In this document: positions 1 to 8,495 of the stretch, piece by piece
How positions within the stretch are numbered: the stretch's first letter is position 1
How the letters are laid out: every line of letters begins with the position of its first letter
DNA from: Veillonella denticariosi JCM 15641
Lineage (GTDB): Bacteria > Bacillota > Negativicutes > Veillonellales > Veillonellaceae
Assembly: GCF_002959855.1 (NCBI RefSeq)
Contig: NZ_PPDB01000001.1
Span: 1 to 64,000, forward strand
Direction of reading: 5' to 3'
Length of the DNA: 64,000 nucleotides
The notes under the pieces: generated by a model
The model's database searches: none
What the model was told of the DNA's origin: nothing
The model's input: the letters and a program-made list of their open reading frames with translations, nothing else
Program-made: the position numbers and the translations under genes

Positions 1-175
1 GCGTGGAGTCGCTTACGTCGAAACGTAAGATTTCACGATGTGAAATCCACAGGCTTCGACGCAATCCTCCGGACGTGTACTTTGAGTATGGGACGTAACA
101 TACAATACAATTAAGCAGAAATGTGCAACAGATATATATGACTTCTATGTGGTTTTCAGAGTACAAACTCTGACA

Positions 176-293
<118 letters not shown>

Positions 294-302
294 TAAGCAT
301 AA

Positions 303-338
303 AAAGAGGGTCACCCCTAAAGGGTTGGCCCTCTTTTT
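303..338 (+). terminator. Intrinsic terminator of the rRNA operon
   Basis: A GAGGGTC...GGCCCTC stem enclosing an ACCC/GGGT extension is followed by five T residues. It lies about 10 nt after the 5S 3' end and is also preceded by an A run, so it could act in both directions. Confidence 0.9.
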
Positions 339-900
339 GTGCTCTAATGAGTATATTTTAATTTTTGCCAGAGCCGTCTCCAGCCAAGGTTGTACAAGTA
401 GTATCTATGATAGAGTCCGTATGGACGGCATGGGAAGGGTAGGGTGCGAGGCAGCAGAGGAGCGAAGCGACGCATGAAGCCCGCACATCACCTTCTTCCG
501 AACGTAAGATGTGCCAAACTGCGAAGCAGTAAAGGGAAATCCACAGTGAGGAAGCAAGTAGGGCAATAGGGCGTAAAGGAGCGCAGCGACGTATACGCCC
601 ATTGCATCAGGTTCGACGAAGCCCTAAAGAGTGTACTGTGCATTAAACTATTGTATTATATATTGCCATGGGCGAGTGTGATAGGAAGCCGTGGCTAGTG
701 GTAGATATAAACTTTATCTAACCGATACCGCGGTGTGCAGCACCTATGGTATCGTATCGTAAACTAGTTGAGTAACTTTAAATTTATGTAAATTAACTAT
801 AGCTAATCAATTTCGCAGCACATATCACCAATGGTATTATCGAACCGTAAATTAGTTGAGTAGCTCGAAACTTATGTAAATTACTATTCTAATAGCCCAC
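339..900. repeat. Gene-free, repeat-rich spacer downstream of the rRNA operon
   Basis: No convincing gene is present in this stretch. It holds a 16-base reverse-complement copy of part of 5S (373-388). Two related short units follow, GGAGCGAAGCGACGCAT near 460 and GGAGCGCAGCGACGTAT near 579, and the second lies inside a GGGCGTA...TACGCCC hairpin. An imperfect tandem duplication of about 75 bp occupies 737-807 and 815-893 (shared words: gcagcac, atggta, cgtaaa, tagttgagta, ttatgtaaatta). A 65-codon minus-strand reading frame here (405-602) overlaps these repeats and resembles no known protein, so it is treated as noise. Confidence 0.6.
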
Positions 901-902
901 CC

Positions 903-930
903 TTGACATATCGAAAAAAATAGATATAAT
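903..930 (+). promoter_or_regulatory. Sigma-70 type promoter of the pirin gene
   Basis: A consensus TTGACA (903-908) and consensus TATAAT (925-930) are separated by 16 bp. They lie about 75 bp upstream of the chosen pirin start and just after the 75-bp tandem repeat. Confidence 0.8.
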
Positions 931-1005
931 AGTATTGAGATATATGAGTATCTATTCATATATAATACAACTATTATGAATCCTGTTCGATTAAGAGGTG
1001 ATAGA

Positions 1006-1896
1006 ATGAATCCTGTAAGAACAATTGAAAGAATTATTAAAGCTCCTGATATTCATTGGGTAGGCAATGGATTTAGAGTACGTCAGTACTTCCCTGATGG
1101 CGATGAGTCACCTATGCTTGATCGTATGTCTCCATTTTTGTTACTCGACTATAACGAGCCATATTATTTTGAGGCCAGTCCTTTTGATACAGGTGTCACT
1201 CCACATCCCCATAAAGGCTTTGAAACGGTAACATTTTCTTTTTCCGGCTCCATTGAACATAAAGATGCAGCTGGTAATAGTGGTGTTATTCACTCTGGTG
1301 ATGTGCAATGGATGACTGCAGCTAGTGGTGTTTTGCACAAAGAATTTCATGAAAAAGAATATGCAAAGCGGGGACGTTTGTTCCATGCCTTACAATTATG
1401 GGTAAATCTACCTGAACGTCATAAAAACGATGCACCTGCATATCAATATATACCTGCTACCACAATGGGGCGGTATCAATCTCTTGATGAAACAATCGAT
1501 GCCATCGTTTACACCGGTGCTTTCAGACATATAACAGGTCCTGCTAAATCCCATACACCGATGAATATTTACAAATTAAAACTTCAACCTAATTCATGGA
1601 TCTCTATTTCTGAGAATATGACTTGGAATACAGGCTTCCTTGTGATTAATGGTACAGGTAGTGCCAATGGTGAAAGCATAGAATTTGCAGACTTTGTACT
1701 TTTCAACAATGATGGAGAGCGCTTTGAGGTAGAGTCTGGTGATGAAGGTCTTGAAATCTTTGTTCTCGCTGGAGAACCACTCAATGAACCAGTGGTAAAA
1801 CAAGGGTCATTTGTTATGACAAATAAAACAGAACTTCTTCTCGCTTATGGGGAATACAAAAACGGTAAATTTGGACGCGAAGAAGCTATTATGTAA
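1006..1896 (+). CDS. Pirin family protein
   Basis: The product is a bicupin of the pirin family, about 296 residues, the usual length. Pirins are iron-binding cupins; bacterial members are quercetinase-like or regulatory, and the substrate here cannot be read from sequence. The N-terminal cupin shows the metal-binding pattern HPHKGFET (His67, His69) and LHKEF (His111, Glu113). The C-terminal cupin covers roughly residues 180-280. The start at 1006 is preferred over the in-frame ATG at 976 because AAGAGGTGAT sits just before it. The first codons (MNPVR) are duplicated: ATGAATCCTGT occurs at both 976 and 1006, so the upstream ATG looks like a small duplication. The gene stands alone between its own promoter and terminator. 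Confidence 0.9.
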   Translation: MNPVRTIERIIKAPDIHWVGNGFRVRQYFPDGDESPMLDRMSPFLLLDYNEPYYFEASPFDTGVTPHPHKGFETVTFSFSGSIEHKDAAGNSGVIHSGDVQWMTAASGVLHKEFHEKEYAKRGRLFHALQLWVNLPERHKNDAPAYQYIPATTMGRYQSLDETIDAIVYTGAFRHITGPAKSHTPMNIYKLKLQPNSWISISENMTWNTGFLVINGTGSANGESIEFADFVLFNNDGERFEVESGDEGLEIFVLAGEPLNEPVVKQGSFVMTNKTELLLAYGEYKNGKFGREEAIM

Positions 1897-1900
1897 TATA

Positions 1901-1940
1901 ACACCCTGATTTATAATGGCGTACATCAGGGTGTTTCTTG
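1901..1940 (+). terminator. Intrinsic terminator after the pirin gene
   Basis: ACACCCTGAT (1901-1910) pairs perfectly with ATCAGGGTGT (1925-1934), followed by a short T-rich tail. Confidence 0.8.
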
Positions 1941-2020
1941 TAAGTAATGTATCCTGAGACACATTGTTTTATATTGATTATGGTATAATGATTGCGTACA
2001 ATGCTTTGACAGGAGGTTTT

Positions 2021-2398
2021 ATGATTAAGAAAATTGCGGTTCTCGTCAATGAGGATACGATGCAGCGCTGTTCCTGCGGCGGTTGTTTAAAAGCGTTTAT
2101 GAATAAAGCGGATTCCTTCGAGCGTTATGGGGATGAGGATATCGAGTTAGTCGGGTTTACTCACAGCGATGGGGATCTGGCGAAGAAAATTGAGTCTTTC
2201 AAAAAGAAAGGCGTTACAGCGGTTCATTTATCGACCTGTACGCGCGGTAAAAATGATCAGTATGAAAGTATCGCCCGGCAATGTGCTGAGGCGGGCTTTG
2301 ATGTAGTCGGATATACGCATGGCGGAGCCGTATCAAAGGACGGCAAGGAGGCTGTTATTCTATCTGCCTGTGGCGATGTGAATAATCCTAATTTATAA
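2021..2398 (+). CDS. CGGC domain-containing protein
   Basis: This is a 125-residue cytosolic protein of the CGGC family, small proteins thought to bind metal through a cysteine cluster; the biochemical role is not established. The defining CSCGGC motif is at residues 17-22, after a beta strand (KKIAVLVNE), and a further conserved Cys lies in HLSTCTRGK. The start at 2021 follows a strong AGGAGG with ideal spacing; an upstream in-frame ATG at 1964 lacks one. TATAAT at 1984-1989 is a likely -10 element, although no good -35 sits at standard spacing. It appears monocistronic. Confidence 0.85.
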   Translation: MIKKIAVLVNEDTMQRCSCGGCLKAFMNKADSFERYGDEDIELVGFTHSDGDLAKKIESFKKKGVTAVHLSTCTRGKNDQYESIARQCAEAGFDVVGYTHGGAVSKDGKEAVILSACGDVNNPNL

Positions 2399-2451
2399 AT
2401 AGAGTCGGTTCATGCTACTTTTACAGTAACGACGTATGATAAGGATTAGAG

Positions 2452-2548
2452 TTCATATGAATATATGAGAATACAAATTTGTATATTACAATAGAGATAG
2501 GCAATCATATCTCTAGAGATATACATAACATTTTATCGATAATCGATA
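2452..2548. promoter_or_regulatory. Cluster of four perfect palindromes upstream of the M48 protease
   Basis: Four perfect palindromes fall within 97 bp: TTCATATGAA (2452-2461), ATACAAATTTGTAT (2471-2484), ATATCTCTAGAGATAT (2507-2522) and TATCGATAATCGATA (2534-2548, 7-1-7). They precede the protease gene by about 90-180 bp. Their density suggests operators or a structured leader. The sequences differ from one another, so a single regulator is not implied. Confidence 0.4.
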
Positions 2549-2633
2549 TTATATGGTGTATTTGCATCGATATATTGTTTAATCAGTATTCTCGTTATGG
2601 TGATTATTGTGGTAGTAAAGAGAGGTTGAGAGT

Positions 2634-3875
2634 ATGAAGAAGTTAACGGCTACGGCTATGTCTGTTGTGATGGCGGCGACGTTTGCGCCCGCAGTTATGC
2701 AGACGGCACCTGTTGTTGCGGCGTCCAATGCGGTGCAGACATTGGCGGGAGGGGCTGTTGCCATGGCATATGTGAGCACAGCACTTAACAGAATGGATAA
2801 TTCTCCGGAAGGTCAGAAAGAGAGTCTGGCACGTGCTAAACAGCAAACCGGCTATTTGGAGGACAATGCGGCACAAGAGCGCGTACAACGCATTATGAAG
2901 ACTTTGGAGGCGACGCCCAGCGTTAAGCGTTCTTACGTGGTGTATGCAAATCCGAGTGAAGAATTCAACGCCTTTGCTACAATCGGTCGTGTTATGTCCG
3001 TCAATAAGGGGGCGCTCGACACGCTTGACGATGATCAGCTGGCGTATGTTATGGCCCATGAAATCGCGCACGGCGAGCATAAGGATATTATCAACGGCGT
3101 AAAAAAACAGGTCGGTTTATCCACGGCTGTGGGCATTGCGGCCGGCGGTGGTGAAAGTGCGGCTATTTTATCTAATTTAGCGGGCAACTATTTGCAGAAT
3201 CAGGTTTTCACAATGGGACAGGAAAAGGCGGCCGATGAATTAGGTTTCAAGATTATCAGCGAGTCACCGTATAATGTAGGCGGTTCAGCCGGTGCGATGG
3301 CGGTATTGCGCAATAAATACGGCGATCATTACCGTGAAGGGCTTTCACAGGTCATTGCACCTAATAACCATCCGAAGACGAGCGACCGTGTAAATAATAA
3401 TATTAGCCGCATGTATACATATTCCGGCAATCATGTAAATGTGTCGAACGGCACTGTTTATGTAAATGGAGATAATATTTATACACCTGCTAACAGCGGT
3501 CGTTATTCCGGTGAGGAACGGGCGTACTACATGGCGGGGAAATTGGCTCGCTTGTATCATGATAATCAGGTCGGACAGGGTTCCGCATCGTATAGCGGCG
3601 GTACGGTTACCGTGTCGGGTCAATCCATCGTGACGACACCGGATTCCGATGTGGCGTTGCAGGTGGCGACAAATCTTAACAATGCTTTTGCAAAACCGGC
3701 AGGCAAGGCGGTTACCGCTAAGAAACCTGTTAAGGTGAAAGCCGATAAAAAGAATGACGTTAAAAAGGCGGAAGTTAAGCAGAAGAATATAAAGCAGAAA
3801 GACTTGAAGCAGAAGTCGGTAAAGCAAAAAGATACAACACGTGATGATTCCAGAAGAGGTAGTATAGATCGATAA
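2634..3875 (+). CDS. Secreted M48-family zinc metalloprotease
   Basis: This 413-residue exported protein has an N-terminal signal peptide (residues 1 to about 30, ending APVVAA). Residues 80-260 form an M48 peptidase domain with the zinc motif HEIAH (142-146) and a downstream E-K-A-A-D third-ligand motif (Glu197, Asp201). It resembles BepA/LoiP-like periplasmic M48 proteases that act in envelope quality control; that role is inferred. Residues 235-350 are low in recognisable motifs. The C-terminal tail of about 60 residues is very basic, with a KQK-x3 repeat (KQKN, KQKD, KQKS, KQKD). The start follows AGAGAGG. The stop codon falls inside the first copy of a direct repeat that continues into the spacer. 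Confidence 0.88.
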   Translation: MKKLTATAMSVVMAATFAPAVMQTAPVVAASNAVQTLAGGAVAMAYVSTALNRMDNSPEGQKESLARAKQQTGYLEDNAAQERVQRIMKTLEATPSVKRSYVVYANPSEEFNAFATIGRVMSVNKGALDTLDDDQLAYVMAHEIAHGEHKDIINGVKKQVGLSTAVGIAAGGGESAAILSNLAGNYLQNQVFTMGQEKAADELGFKIISESPYNVGGSAGAMAVLRNKYGDHYREGLSQVIAPNNHPKTSDRVNNNISRMYTYSGNHVNVSNGTVYVNGDNIYTPANSGRYSGEERAYYMAGKLARLYHDNQVGQGSASYSGGTVTVSGQSIVTTPDSDVALQVATNLNNAFAKPAGKAVTAKKPVKVKADKKNDVKKAEVKQKNIKQKDLKQKSVKQKDTTRDDSRRGSIDR

Positions 3876-3964
3876 TCTGAATACACGGATACACTGATAA
3901 ATTGAATGCTCATAAAATAGATTGATAATCTAAATAAAGATATACTGATAAATTAAATGCGGAT
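3871..3964. repeat. Imperfect direct repeat of about 42 bp overlapping the protease stop codon
   Basis: GATAATCTGAATACACGGAT (from 3871) recurs as GATAATCTAAATAAAGATAT (from 3924). In both copies it continues into 'actgataaatt' and 'aatgc'. The first copy contains the TAA stop of the upstream gene. Confidence 0.6.
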
Positions 3965-4065
3965 AATTATAATCTAGATACGATTATATAAATTCATCTC
4001 ACTTTAGACAGTAAACTCGAGTAGTCAGTTTGATGTAAATCGATTATGAAATAGAATCATTATGC

Positions 4066-4210
4066 TATAATATTAATTCATATTTGCTCGCTTTTTATAA
4101 ATACAGCTGTATTTATCGCTATCAGTACTATATAGAATATGAAAGTCGTAACTTTATTATGTCGACTTTACAGGAGGAATGCCTATTTTAGGGCATTCCT
4201 CTTTTTTTGT
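4066..4210 (+). ncRNA. Possible small RNA or leader ending in a strong terminator
   Basis: Between the protease and exbB lie about 760 bp without a convincing gene. Within it a TATAAT (4066-4071) precedes a perfect 10-bp terminator stem (GAGGAATGCC 4174-4183 with GGCATTCCTC 4192-4201) and seven T residues. A transcript of about 130 nt would fit, although no good -35 element is visible. Alternatively this is just the protease gene's terminator. A 73-codon reading frame from 4139 runs straight through the terminator and is rejected. Confidence 0.35.
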
Positions 4211-4513
4211 AAAATTTTGACTTTTGTAATTGTGGATTTTCTGTTTCTAGTTTCCTTACAAGGAAGAACTAAAATTGACGAGATCCATATACATATAAGG
4301 GGTATAGGTTTATTGTACAGGCCTTTATTTTGTGTGATAATAACGGTGATTAGAGGCTAATCTAGATTTTCCGATGAAGGTTTATATGGATTTCTATATA
4401 AGAGTTATTTAGATTTTTCTATGAAGAAATACTTAAGCTGTCTTATTATATGTTATTCGGATTTTCCAAATTTGGCTGTCTGCAGTAGATAAGTTCGCGT
4501 GGAGTCAGTAATA

Positions 4514-4545
4514 AAGCATATCTATTGCATAGATATGCTTTTTGT
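4514..4545 (+). terminator. Strong hairpin terminator upstream of exbB
   Basis: AAGCATATCTAT and ATAGATATGCTT form a perfect 12-bp stem with a 3-nt loop, followed by TTTTT. It lies about 95 bp before exbB, so it could end an unrecognised transcript or act in a leader. Confidence 0.8.
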
Positions 4546-4638
4546 TATATCTAAAATGAACTATTTTACTGGTATATAAAGTAATCCGATTTGTTAACAG
4601 TTTTTTTGATTAATGTGGTTAAATGCATGGAGGCTATT

Positions 4639-5253
4639 ATGGAATATGCAATTCATTTATTTAATGCCGGCGGGGCCGTTATGTATCCTTTGGTATTGTT
4701 TATGGTAGCGGCTTGGACAATTCTGTTTGAACGGATACGCACCTATAGAAAGATCAACGATGAACTGGAGGCGTTGCGTGTTTGCATCGATCAGGCACAG
4801 GCGGAAAAGAATTGGGACGTATTACAGCAGGCTATCGATAATGACCGACAGGAGTTATCTGAATTTATGTCGCCTATTATTGACTCCGTTTATAATCTTG
4901 AAGGTTTGGAGAACCGCTTACAAGATGTGGTGGCTTACATGGACGCTCGTTTAAAACGTGGATTAAACTGGCTTAATATGATGGTTACGATGGCGCCTTT
5001 GTTGGGGTTATTGGGGACCGTTGTCGGTATGATTCGTTCCTTTGCCGCTGTTGGCGGTGATATAGGAGCCCCTACGGTGATTACCGGCGGCGTATCGGAG
5101 GCGCTGATTGCTACCGCGACGGGCTTATCCGTGGCGATCGTGGCATTGGCTTTTTACAGTTGGTGTTCCGATAAGGTAAATACGAATATTTCCGTATTGG
5201 AACAAAATTTAGGATCGATTTTGGATATCTTTAACAGGAGTCATATGAAATGA
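4639..5253 (+). CDS. exbB: MotA/TolQ/ExbB proton channel family protein
   Basis: This 204-residue inner-membrane protein is the channel subunit of the TonB energising complex, converting proton motive force into TonB movement. Three membrane segments are visible (about residues 12-30, 108-130 and 150-170), with a cytoplasmic loop between the first and second. The family signature is seen in APLLGLLGTVVGMI and in the SEALIATATGLSVAI helix. The start at 4639 is chosen because GGAGG lies five bases before it; the TTG at 4591 and ATG at 4627 lack this. It overlaps exbD by ATGA, which indicates translational coupling. It opens the uptake locus that runs to about 14.3 kb. Confidence 0.92.
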   Translation: MEYAIHLFNAGGAVMYPLVLFMVAAWTILFERIRTYRKINDELEALRVCIDQAQAEKNWDVLQQAIDNDRQELSEFMSPIIDSVYNLEGLENRLQDVVAYMDARLKRGLNWLNMMVTMAPLLGLLGTVVGMIRSFAAVGGDIGAPTVITGGVSEALIATATGLSVAIVALAFYSWCSDKVNTNISVLEQNLGSILDIFNRSHMK

Positions 5254-5654
5254 AACGCAGTTCGATAGGTATACAAAAAGAACCGTCCATCATGATCATT
5301 CCTATGATTGATATTGTATTTTTCCTCCTCGTGTTTTTTATGATGAGCACTTTGTATATGAATACGGAGGAGCAAATACCGTTGAATCTGCCTAAAGCAT
5401 CGTCATCGACGGCCAAGACGATTGAACCGGTTACCATTTCTCTTACGGCAACGCATAAGATGTATATTAATGAACGGGAAATTGTGCCTGCACAATTGGG
5501 GGCGGAAATTCAACAGCTGGTGTCAAAGGAGCCGCAACAGGCATTCGTTGTTCGCGCTTCAGAGGATGTGCCGTATAAAGATGTGATAGGAATCCTGGAT
5601 AACCTCAAGTTGAGCGGCGCTAGATATGTCAGCGTTGCTACGGAACGGAAGTGA
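5250..5654 (+). CDS. exbD: ExbD/TolR family biopolymer transport protein
   Basis: This is a 134-residue partner of ExbB with one N-terminal membrane helix (about 15-35). The essential helix Asp is present as Asp21 in PMIDIVFFLLVFF, followed by a periplasmic domain. It works with ExbB and TonB to energise the two outer-membrane receptors downstream. It overlaps exbB by four bases and ends just before tonB, so exbB-exbD-tonB are clearly one operon. Confidence 0.92.
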   Translation: MKRSSIGIQKEPSIMIIPMIDIVFFLLVFFMMSTLYMNTEEQIPLNLPKASSSTAKTIEPVTISLTATHKMYINEREIVPAQLGAEIQQLVSKEPQQAFVVRASEDVPYKDVIGILDNLKLSGARYVSVATERK

Positions 5655-5658
5655 TTCC

Positions 5659-6405
5659 ATGCTGAATAAACGCTATAGAATTCCGTTGGCTGCAGCGATT
5701 GTGGTAAACCTCCTGTATTGGGGCTGTGTTGGCGATTGGGCACAGCATTTGAAAGATTTCAGCCATACTCATAAGGACCTGGTCGTCGATTTGGACATGA
5801 GTCAATATGAGGAGCCGGAAAAAAAGCAGGTTGAAAAGAAGGAAACACCATTGCCGACAGACCATGGCCCGGCCGGCGGCAAATCGGGTTCTGTACTGCC
5901 TGATTTATCCGGAAAGCCTGCACCGGGACTGAAAGAACTTAATCCCTATTTAGGCGGTAACGAACCGGCACCGGTTAATGTAAACGGTGATATAAAAGCA
6001 CCGGTAGGAAACCCGGGGCAACATAATCAGCCCGGACCGGGTATAAGTCACACTAAGGGGCATGGAGGTTTTGAAGATGAGGGAAAAGGGCCTTCCTATG
6101 GACCTCCGGGACCGGACTCTCAACCGGGTAAGGGTACGTTTAATACGGCTGAATATATGAAACGAGTTAGAGAGAATACGGTTATGCCTGATCAGGCGAT
6201 TAGAAGGGGTATAACCGGTACTGTAACATTTAAGGTTGTTTTTGATTCCAACGGTAATTTCGATTCTGCAGAGATAATTAATAGTAGTGGATCAAGTCTT
6301 TTGGATAAAGCGGGATATGCCTTAGTGTCGAGTCAAGGGGGGATAGAAAATTCAACAGGAGAATCTATCTCTATTGAAGTAGATGTGGTGTATAAGTTCA
6401 AATAA
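5659..6405 (+). CDS. tonB: Energy transducer TonB
   Basis: This 248-residue protein has an N-terminal membrane anchor (about residues 8-25). A Pro/Gly/Lys-rich periplasmic spacer follows (about 45-155, with an early E-K acidic/basic stretch). The C-terminal TonB domain occupies the last 90 residues (MPDQAIRRGITGTVTFKVVF, then a central SSG and a terminal VDVVYKFK strand). The domain contacts the TonB box of receptors. The start at 5659 follows GGAAGTG within the last codons of exbD. The spacer is richer in Gly than the classical Pro-Lys/Glu-Pro repeats. Confidence 0.9.
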   Translation: MLNKRYRIPLAAAIVVNLLYWGCVGDWAQHLKDFSHTHKDLVVDLDMSQYEEPEKKQVEKKETPLPTDHGPAGGKSGSVLPDLSGKPAPGLKELNPYLGGNEPAPVNVNGDIKAPVGNPGQHNQPGPGISHTKGHGGFEDEGKGPSYGPPGPDSQPGKGTFNTAEYMKRVRENTVMPDQAIRRGITGTVTFKVVFDSNGNFDSAEIINSSGSSLLDKAGYALVSSQGGIENSTGESISIEVDVVYKFK

Positions 6406-6462
6406 TGTATTTGGAGATATAAGATTATGTGTATATTAAGGTGTGTATAGGGAGGTATAATC

Positions 6463-8406
6463 ATGTATAATACCCGTAGAAAGGCATTATGTGCAAGTAT
6501 TTTAGCGGTATTATTAGAGATTCAGGTCGGTGTGGCGGCTGATATTTCGGAGCAGGATGTCAAGGAGGTTCATACGGTAAATGTCACGGCTAACCGTACG
6601 GAGCAGCTTGATTTGGATACGCCGGCGGCTACGAGCGTAATCACGCATGAGGATTTGAAGAATAGCGGTGCTAAAAATGCATTTGATGCTGTTACCGATA
6701 TACCCGGTGTTACGTCGTTTTCCTATGGGGCATCCGGCTTTGAATACGGGGCAATGGATAGTCGTACTAATATCCGCGGTCTTGAAAGAGGTGCTTTAAT
6801 TCTCGTTAATGGAGTGCCTGTAAATCTTAACGGCAAAGGGGGGCTCAGTTCCATCCCTGTAGCATCTATCGATCATATTGAGGTGGTAAAAGGCGCGGCA
6901 TCCGTATTATATGGCTCTGAAGCATTGGGCGGTGTTGTGAACGTTATTACGAAATCGCCTGATAAGGAGGGGGGCAGCATTTCCGTCGGCATCGGTAATA
7001 TGGGGAGTAAAAGTTATAATGTTTCCTATGGTACACCAAAGTTTTTTGTCGCTGTAGATCGTAATTATTTCGGCCGTCAAGATCCGTCAACACCGGTTCG
7101 CTCTGATATAGGACTTCGTAAGAAGGGGTATGAATACTATACGGCTCGTGAAAAGGGAAATACATTAGGTCTATTCTTCAGCGGCAAGTTATCTGATCAT
7201 TGGACGTTAAATTACAGCCGTTCCGAATCAAAATCCGCATTTACTCAACTTAGCACGGAGAGCAATGCGATAAAGCGTGCAAAGCATTCTACGACATATA
7301 AATATAAAGACGATAAGAATATAGTATCATTGATATATAAAAATGGAACCACGACGGGCACAATCTTTTATAATGATCGGGATTTGAGCGGATGGAATCG
7401 CGTTCATAGCAGTCATATTTATAAGCCTAGCGACAGCGAATATATTGCTCGTCAATATGGCATTGATATTCAACATGAATGGGACTTTAGAGGCGGTAAG
7501 GATTATTTAATCGTCGGTATATTGGGAAAACGGGAGACATATAAGACGGAGTCCGGTCCTGTTTATGCAAATCCTCACCGTAGCAGTTATGCTGTTTATG
7601 GCAGTTATTCTTATCAGATAAATCCGAAGTGGACAACTATTTTAGGGCTTCGCTATACGGATATTAAGGATCCTGTAAAAGATCAACATGTACTTACGCC
7701 TCAATTCCAGATGCTTCACTCTATTAATAAGGAATCCTCACTTTATGTAAATGTGGGGAAAGCCTTTACTATGCCTAATTTGAGCGATACTTTTAAACGG
7801 GTAAGCAATCAATTTCATTCCGTAAGTGGTCGGAATTTGAAGCCTGAAGAGGGATGGAATTATGAATTAGGATATAAACATATTTCCAAAAAAGATAGTT
7901 GGAAAGTAGCTCTATTCTATATGGACTTTAAAAATTTCTTCGCATGGAAGCCTGATACAGATGGTAGGATGACAATTCGTGTCAATGGCGGGCGTTACCG
8001 TAATGCAGGTATAGAAGCCGAATATGGGCGATTATTATCCGATCGATTGAAGTTTAATGTTGGTGTATCCTATTCGAATCCGAAACAGATGGAAATTGAT
8101 CAGTCTTATTGGAAGCAAGCTAATCCGAAATTACAATTTACCGGTGGATTGCATTATACGAGTCCTACGTGGCTTGCAGGCACATCCTTTAATTTTGTGA
8201 CGAAACGCATGAAAAACCGGGATGGCGGTATCAACCCTAATCTCGTGGCATGGAATGCGTATGTAGGGTATCAATTTAATGAATCCTCATCGCTACGCAT
8301 TGATGCGCGAAATATTCTTAACCGTCATAATGTTATTTCCAATGGAGATTGGGAATACTGGGATGAACCTTTCAACTATCAGATTACTTATACTCAAAAA
8401 TTCTAA
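6463..8406 (+). CDS. TonB-dependent outer membrane receptor 1
   Basis: This 647-residue receptor has a signal peptide (about 1-26, ending VGVAA). A TonB-box-like stretch (VHTVNVTANRTEQ) leads into a plug domain (about 45-165) with DIPGVTSF, IRGLERGALILVNGVPV and the end motif GSEALGGVVNVITK. The remainder is a 22-strand type barrel ending in TYTQKF with the expected C-terminal Phe. It most resembles CirA/FepA/BtuB-type receptors; the substrate (iron chelate, heme or corrinoid) is not readable. GGAGGT precedes the ATG. The binding lipoprotein and ABC genes directly downstream support a complete uptake system. Confidence 0.9.
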   Translation: MYNTRRKALCASILAVLLEIQVGVAADISEQDVKEVHTVNVTANRTEQLDLDTPAATSVITHEDLKNSGAKNAFDAVTDIPGVTSFSYGASGFEYGAMDSRTNIRGLERGALILVNGVPVNLNGKGGLSSIPVASIDHIEVVKGAASVLYGSEALGGVVNVITKSPDKEGGSISVGIGNMGSKSYNVSYGTPKFFVAVDRNYFGRQDPSTPVRSDIGLRKKGYEYYTAREKGNTLGLFFSGKLSDHWTLNYSRSESKSAFTQLSTESNAIKRAKHSTTYKYKDDKNIVSLIYKNGTTTGTIFYNDRDLSGWNRVHSSHIYKPSDSEYIARQYGIDIQHEWDFRGGKDYLIVGILGKRETYKTESGPVYANPHRSSYAVYGSYSYQINPKWTTILGLRYTDIKDPVKDQHVLTPQFQMLHSINKESSLYVNVGKAFTMPNLSDTFKRVSNQFHSVSGRNLKPEEGWNYELGYKHISKKDSWKVALFYMDFKNFFAWKPDTDGRMTIRVNGGRYRNAGIEAEYGRLLSDRLKFNVGVSYSNPKQMEIDQSYWKQANPKLQFTGGLHYTSPTWLAGTSFNFVTKRMKNRDGGINPNLVAWNAYVGYQFNESSSLRIDARNILNRHNVISNGDWEYWDEPFNYQITYTQKF

Positions 8407-8495
8407 TGTATCAATATCCTACATTAGAAGGCATATTGATATTGTTTAGATGCATAGTTTTAAGCCGTTCATAGACTTTCATAAGGAGTGACATC

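Noticed and set aside
405-602. Minus-strand 65-codon frame in the rRNA downstream spacer
   Set aside because: It overlaps repeats and a 5S-like antisense stretch, has no ribosome site and resembles no protein.
2643-3080. Long minus-strand frame inside the M48 protease gene
   Set aside because: It is a shadow of a well-supported plus-strand gene with signal peptide and zinc motif.
4139-4360. 73-codon frame before exbB
   Set aside because: It runs through a perfect terminator hairpin and lacks a ribosome site.
4360-4640. Cobalamin riboswitch before the TonB locus
   Set aside because: No B12-box-like sequence was found in the leader, so a corrinoid substrate cannot be supported this way.
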